From contig NC_091008.1 of the NCBI RefSeq assembly GCF_041146395.1, positions 3,547,501 through 3,611,500 on the forward strand: a DNA stretch of 64,000 nucleotides, written 5' to 3'. Within the stretch, counting starts at the first letter, position 1; each line of letters starts with the position of its first letter. Below the pieces are notes generated by a model. It saw only the letters and a program-made list of their open reading frames with translations. It was not told the origin of the DNA and ran no database searches. Shown here in pieces: positions 58,806-64,000 of this stretch. Source of the DNA: Eulemur rufifrons (taxonomy: Eukaryota > Chordata > Mammalia > Primates > Lemuridae). Made by a program: the position numbers and the translations under genes.

Positions 58806-60520
58806 GATGAAATTTCATATCAAATACTTTAAAATGGAAAGTCCAATACTTCAAAATGCAAAGAGAGGATAAGCTTGAGCCAGTTTTCTAGAGGAGGAAT
58901 AGCCTTTAAATAGAGGATAATAAAGATAACCCTCCTGTAGTAAAGCTATTATGGATTTGAAATATTAACAGTCTACCTGCGGCTGGGTCCATGGAAAGGA
59001 GGTTTTTACTGGACTGATCATCTTTAATATTCACAATGGCAAGACCCCTCTTTTATTATTATGGCTTCTTATGGTGATAACAGTGTCCACAAAAGCTCTT
59101 GATTTTCTGTCTCCTATGTTCCACCTGGGGACTGGTGGTCCCAGTCAGATGGCTCTCTTTGTGCTGGCTCCACCTGCTTCCTCTCATTCTGACAGTTGAG
59201 CATTTAATGTAGAGAGGGCAGCAGGCGTAATCCCAAGCCCATGCCTCACATTCCAGAGCGTCTGAACCAGCGATGATTCCACGACACCTTCTTAATATGC
59301 ATGGAATAATGTGATATTGCAGATGCCAGGGCAGCAGACATCTGTCTTTAAATGTGGCTCTTCCAAAATGCTGATGTACACGATACCTAGAAAATAGCTC
59401 CTATTTATTCGTGCATATTGGGATAATGATCTAAAAGACGCTGAAATTCTAAAAGTGTTTCAGCATATAATAGTCACATGATTGTTTTCAGAGGGATGAA
59501 AGCAACAAATAAAAGGAGACAGGTGTGTTGTGACGCTGGAGAGGAAGGCAAGTTCAAGGCTGAACAGTGGAGAGAAGCTTCGCCATGCATCCGTATGGCT
59601 TTGCTGGCTTCCGTAGGATTTAGCAGTTTGTTCTCCTACTTGGCTACAGCTTTCAGAAAACTTTGGTGTCAAATCTGAACACCAAGACTGAAGACGGTGA
59701 TACAAAAAAGGAAAGTCTAGTGGGTGAAAGGATTGACTTCAATAAATCCCCAACTTCTACCACAAGTGAAATGATCATTTCGAATGCTGTAAAAAAGAGA
59801 CTGAATCAGCCACGCACCAGCAATTACAGTACGAGACAATGATTCATATGAAAGGCAGCATAATTGCTGTGAATAGCAGATCGGGTTTCAAAACGAGGAA
59901 AGAACATTTTAGTACTTTCTTGGCTAAGGATGAACATGATTGATTTATGATTAATATGAAGGTCTGGCTTATCTGGTAAATATATTATATTTCATGTAGA
60001 AATGAGCTTAAAGGCATTTTTCGCATTTCTATGTGAAACCTATTATTCACATGCTGGGCGAGAGAGAAGATACGGTGGCTGGAGCCATTGAGGGCCCGAA
60101 GCTCAGCCCATCTGCAGCTCCGCAGCGGCAAGATCAATGGGGTGCCCCAGATTGAAAAAATAGGCAATGGTTGGTTTGTTCATTTATCTATTTACTTAAA
60201 ACAAAAATCTGATTTATCAGAAGGAATGAGCACTTTCCCTCCCCAGGCTATGCTGAGAAAATTTCTGAAGTCCTGCTTCCCCGGAAAGCAATGAATTCCA
60301 TCCTAGTAGACGACAGCACACCCCAAAAGCCCCTCTGAAGTCAGGATCACACTATGTATGAGCTCCCCATCAATACTGCGTTTAGAGCTTTGGAGGAAAT
60401 CGTGTTTAGAAAGACTTTGTCAGTAACATTGCTGTGTCCTGTGAGGCTCTTTGAGTCGTTGCACTGGAGTGACTGTAGTCTCTTGGTTAAGTGGAAACGT
60501 ATTTACTGCTCTTTATTAGG
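58806..60520. other. Unique sequence, about 1.7 kb
   Basis: No repeat recognised. The stretch 60060-60300 is more GC-balanced and contains a plus-strand frame (60088-60294) plus a pyrimidine tract ending TTTCCCTCCCCAG at about 60235-60247. This has the form of a splice acceptor, but no exon is supported. Confidence 0.4.
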
Positions 60521-60524
60521 GGCA

Positions 60525-60760
60525 GGATGGAGTAGTGGTTAAGATCAGAAACCCAGTCAGACTTCCTGGGTTTGAATCCAGGTTTGGCCAAGTAGAAGCT
60601 GTGTGACTTTGGGAAAGTTATTTATATTTCACTTCTCTGCATTTCGGTTTCTTTAACTTTAAAATGGGTGACGCCTGCCTCCTTAGTCCGTCATGATGAT
60701 TAAATTAATATTTGCAAAGTGCCCGGCGCGGTGCTATTTGTTTGCTAAATGATGATTGCA
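60525..60760 (+). mobile_element. MIR SINE, nearly full length
   Basis: GGATGGAGTAGTGGTTAAGA, CTTCCTGGGTTTGAATCC, GTGTGACTTTGGGAAAGTTA, TTTAAAATGGGTGACGCC and GTGCCCGGCGCGGTGCTATT give a well-preserved sense MIR with its tRNA-like head. Confidence 0.92.
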
Positions 60761-60789
60761 CATTTGGGTCTTTTCAATAACCCCATGAT

Positions 60790-60870
60790 GACAGCAAGAC
60801 ATAGAGGATCAGAGTTTGGCAATTGAAAGAGACCCTTAGAGATCATCTAGTTCGAATCTCTTAAAGATAA
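60790..60870 (+). mobile_element. MIR3/L3-type fragment
   Basis: GAGGATCAGAGTTTGGCAAT, GAAAGAGACCCTTAGAGATC and ATCTAGTTCGAATCTC match the ancient mammalian 'GGGACCTTAGAGATCATCTAGTCC' repeat. An A13 run follows. Confidence 0.6.
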
Positions 60871-61630
60871 AAAAAAAAAAAGAAGCACTTGAGTTTTTAT
60901 TACTTGATAAAGTAATATAACTAGAATTCAAATACAGTTTTCTTAGTTTCTTTTGCCTACCACCTCAGTCTGACTTCTGTAAGTAATATAAGGAAGAAGA
61001 GTTCTTAAATATTTTTTTTTAATTTTAGAACTGTAATAAATGCAGTAGAAATATTAGGAATTAGAGTTGTGTAAGTTATACAAAGGCATATCAATTCTTT
61101 CCAGTATTTGCTACAATATAATTTTTCTGGTATCTGCTCATATAACAGCAAAGTCCAAATGCCTTAAATAAGACAGAAGTTTATTTCTCTTCTACATGAA
61201 GGAAACAGAGATTGAGTCTAGGACTTTAGTATCTCCTCTGTGGTCAACAGAGGCCTGGGCTGTTTCTTTCTGCATATTAATTCTTCTTTCTCTTTTGAGA
61301 TGTATTTCTTCTGTGTCAATGTGCTCGTAATGGACAAACCTGGGATTTACACGAAGTTCTGCTAACTCACAGTATTATATTTAGTATTTTAAAGTTCTGT
61401 CCCTCCTCCTTGGACAGATAGTGACAGAATCCCTTCTCCTGATGAATTCACTGCCATCTTTTGATTACAGTGACTTTTGATGTTTCCGAATACAATAACT
61501 ACCTGCATGGACCAGACCCTTCAAATCTGCCTTTCAGACATACTGTATAGGCACTGCGTACAGAGCGGTCTTGCATTCTCAGGTTCTTCTCTTCTCAAGC
61601 TGTGCATTTTCATGGATTAATGTCAAATGT
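60871..61630. other. Unique AT-rich sequence
   Basis: Nothing recognised. Confidence 0.4.
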
Positions 61631-61634
61631 TTCA

Positions 61635-62440
61635 ACTACCATATCACATTGATGACTTCCAAACATACATTTCTACTTTAGAGCTCCTTCCTGAACTCCA
61701 GATCCTTATTTTTATATGATTATTGGCCACTTTCATTGAGGTGTTTCTTAGTGTCCACAGCACCTTCAAATTCAACATATCCATGATCTGATTGTGAATC
61801 CTCTATCTTGAGCTGTGTCCACCCAGGCATCCAGTAATCTTCCTGCCCCTTCACTTCTGCCAGTTAATGACAAAGTACTACAGAATCTGTCACCTGAAGC
61901 TCTTATTTCTTATGAGTATTGCCTTAAGTAATACTCTTGTAATCTTGTTTTTGTACAATCGCAGCTGCCTTCTAAATCTTCTCCCTGTCTTCAGTGTTGT
62001 CTATTCTCTACATTGTCTCAATCTTTTATATAGACCTTTTAAATCTATAAATATGACTATGCCACTGTCCTCCTTGGAATTCACCAGTATTTCCTGTTTA
62101 CCTGCAGAACAATGGCCGAATTCCTTGCTGGCCACCTAAGCCTGTTTATTTCCTGATTTCTTCGTATCTATCCACTCTCATTTCTATCTATTGCTCTATG
62201 TGCTTTGGCCTCCTGGAACTGCTAGCGAGTCCCTGAATGCAACAAGCAAAGTTAACACTTCTGTGATGTTGAACATGGTTTTTATTTCCCTTCACTCTCA
62301 ATGCCCTTATTCTGCTCAGTTCTCTTCGTGAGCTTCTACTGACCTTCTGAGACTCAGTTTGGACATCAGTCTTCTCTCCAGGCCTCTCTGATCAGCGTCC
62401 TGTCTCTCCCATTCATACTGTCCCTCCATCTTCCCGCTAG
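61635..62440 (+). mobile_element. L2 LINE, 3' portion, about 800 bp
   Basis: CATTGATGACTTCCAAACAT, GAGCTCCTTCCTGAACTCCA, AAATTCAACATATCCATGAT, CTATGCCACTGTCCTCC, TTATTTCCTGATTTCTTCG and CTGAGACTCAGTTTGGACAT follow the sense order of L2 ORF end and 3'UTR. It is the longest L2 piece in the window, with no usable frame. Confidence 0.78.
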
Positions 62441-62559
62441 AAGTTAGTTTCTTTCCCCTGTTGGATCACAGAGCATGGATATTTGAGAAGCCAGAGATGC
62501 AGACTCAAGCAGATGCCACATGTGTCTTCCAATGTCTGGTCTGTCCTTGTGTAGAGAAG

Positions 62560-62995
62560 GAACTTGATCAGGCAGATGGTTGCTCAAATGACAACTGCAT
62601 ATCCCAGCCTCCCTGTGCAGCGTGGCCATGCGGCTGAGACTTTGGCAATGGTTTGGGCGTGGAACGGTGTGTGCACTTTCTAGAACACGTCCTTTAAAGC
62701 AATGACGTGTGCTTGCCTTGTCCCTTTTTCCTTTCCTACCGACTGGAAGGTGGGTGTGCAGAGCCATTTCTCACTGTGACGATGAGGCAGCACCCAGGGT
62801 GGCAGACCAGCAAGGCAGGAGAGGCCGAGGTCCCCGCTACTGTGGGCTATTACAGCTGCCCTGGACCGCTGGCAGCGAGGCTGTGTGTGCTAAAGATAAA
62901 CTTCCTCATTGTTTAAGCCCCTGTTATCTAGGATATTTGTATCATAATACAAATATTAGGATACAGCAGGTGTAGCCTAGCTAACACACCCATTC
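62560..62995 (+). repeat. MaLR-like or other ancient LTR
   Basis: CAACTGCATATCCCAGCCTC, GAGACTTTGGCAATGGTTTG, CTAAAGATAAACTTCCTCAT and TGTTTAAGCCCCTGTTATCT then TAGCTAACACACCC follow an old mammalian LTR layout ('ATAAACTTCT ... TTTAAGCCACTGTTAT ... CCTAACTGATACA'). Subfamily not assigned. Confidence 0.55.
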
Positions 62996-63000
62996 TACTA

Positions 63001-63425
63001 GAAGACTATAGGAGTTCAGGAACTTAGATTCATTAATCTCTGCATACCAAACACCTAGTGCAGAAGCTCAAACCCAATATACGTCAGTGAAATGTGTACA
63101 GAAGAGATTAAGTTGCAAATGGATGAAGTGTGCAAAAAAAAGGTAACACTCTGTTTCCTTATCATTAACATAAGCTTACTCAAGTTTCCATTTTCCGTTG
63201 AGGAGGGCCATCAACTCATTATTGCTAATTTAAAATAACTGATAAAACAACTATTGCTATCACATCATGTTTTGAATGTTTTATACTATCATTAGCTTGA
63301 TTTATATTTCTATTTTTTATATTACAAAGAATTTTCAAGTAAAATATTCCAATATGAAAAATAAATAAATACAGTAACTGGCCTTTTCGGTTAAACTTTA
63401 AGTCTCTTTTGGGTAACAACTTAGT
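63001..63425. other. Unique AT-rich sequence
   Basis: Nothing recognised. Confidence 0.4.
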
Positions 63426-63429
63426 TAAT

Positions 63430-64000
63430 TATGATCTGTAATTGTGGCCATCCAAGGGGGGTGGTGATGGTGGTTGTCTTATGTTTCTTTCCAGTGTTAG
63501 TAGTCGCTCACGGCCATCCTGCTGAACTTCCGGTATTCTCTATGGCCGCCACCGAGGTGTCATGCATTTCTCCTGGTCGTGGGCATTGGCTTCCGTCGCT
63601 GCTACTGAACTCATACCTCATCTTGGCCTCAGGTTCTTGGCCCCATTGCAAGGCCTTTTTGGGCTTTTGACCCCCAGGCTTGTCTGCTCTCCTCTGAGGT
63701 TGCCAGGGAACCCTCAGCTGCTGCCACCATGTGGGGTGCTGGGATTGTGACGAAGGTCTCAGGTCCATCCACCTGGGCACCCCTTTCGGCCACTGCTATC
63801 ATAGGTGCAATGTGGGATGGTGGACGTCCCTACCCAGCACCTGAGACACACTATTGACAGCCAGGCTATGATCCTTCTGCTCTGGGATCTGTCTCTTCAA
63901 ACACATCTGAGACAGTTGTCAGAACAGAAGGATCATTGAGAAGAAATCTGAGAAGATAACTCAGATCTCCAACAGTATATTTGGAGATGCCTTCTTCCCT
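63430..64000 (+). other. Unidentified GC-balanced block, possible retrocopy, runs off the window
   Basis: Composition changes near 63450 from AT-rich to balanced. ATGGCCGCCACCGAGG at about 63542 has the look of a GC-rich translation start with upstream TTCTCT, but the frame ends after 79 codons counted from 63431. Other frames continue in pieces to the window edge, as expected for a decayed cDNA copy. I do not recognise a parent gene. It could also be unique noncoding DNA. Confidence 0.25.

Noticed and set aside
60235..60330. Exon after the TTTCCCTCCCCAG tract
   Set aside because: A frame of about 30 codons follows, but no protein family is recognised and no upstream exon or donor supports it.

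Overview
The window is nuclear DNA from a primate, most likely a strepsirrhine of the lemur type. The main evidence is its SINEs. Thirteen dimeric Alu elements are present, and nearly all carry the wording 'CCTAGCACTCTGGGAGGC', the phrase 'GCTGTGAGCTAGGCTGACGCCA' in pieces, and an A/T-rich middle linker (AAATTATATGGACAGCTAAAAATATATATAG, seen in parts). That linker is characteristic of lemur-lineage Alus rather than the 'CCCAGCACTTTGGGAGGC' form of monkeys and apes. The rest of the interspersed content is standard for placental mammals: old L1, L2, L3/CR1, MIR, MER5-type hAT elements and MaLR-like LTRs.

I found no protein-coding gene, rRNA, functional tRNA, snRNA or CRISPR array that I can support. 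The many short open frames are chance frames or antisense readings of Alu, L1 or LTR sequence. The window is best described as intergenic or deep-intronic DNA. The choice between those two cannot be made from this sequence.

Layout. 1-9.4 kb: AT-rich unique DNA with four Alus, an old L1 split by an Alu, a MER5A-like element and an ancient LTR-like block. 9.9-12.0 kb: an antisense L1 interrupted by two older-style LTR-like insertions. 12.0-24.6 kb: mostly unique DNA with an L3/CR1 piece, MaLR-like LTR, L2, MIR, two or three hAT elements and three Alus. 24.6-31.4 kb: unique DNA with a G15 run, an antisense L1 and an Alu in a MaLR-like LTR. 31.45-33.12 kb: a GC-rich, CpG-containing block that looks unlike everything around it and holds the longest open frames (minus strand). 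This is the most unusual part of the window. 33.2-39.3 kb: a free left Alu monomer, an Alu, an LTR-like element, an L2 trace and a repeat-poor stretch. 39.3-43.0 kb: a sense L1 split by an Alu, then a long antisense L1. 43-53 kb: unique DNA with MIRs, simple repeats, an older Alu and an LTR-like element. 53.1-56.2 kb: Alu plus two consecutive antisense L1s, the second interrupted by a MIR and an Alu. 56.2-64 kb: LTR-like elements, MIRs, a long L2, and an unidentified block at the right edge.

Subfamily names are withheld where I could not separate close relatives by eye. Repeat boundaries are approximate except where target-site duplications are given. I did not find a previously undescribed biological system here; the findings are modest candidates.
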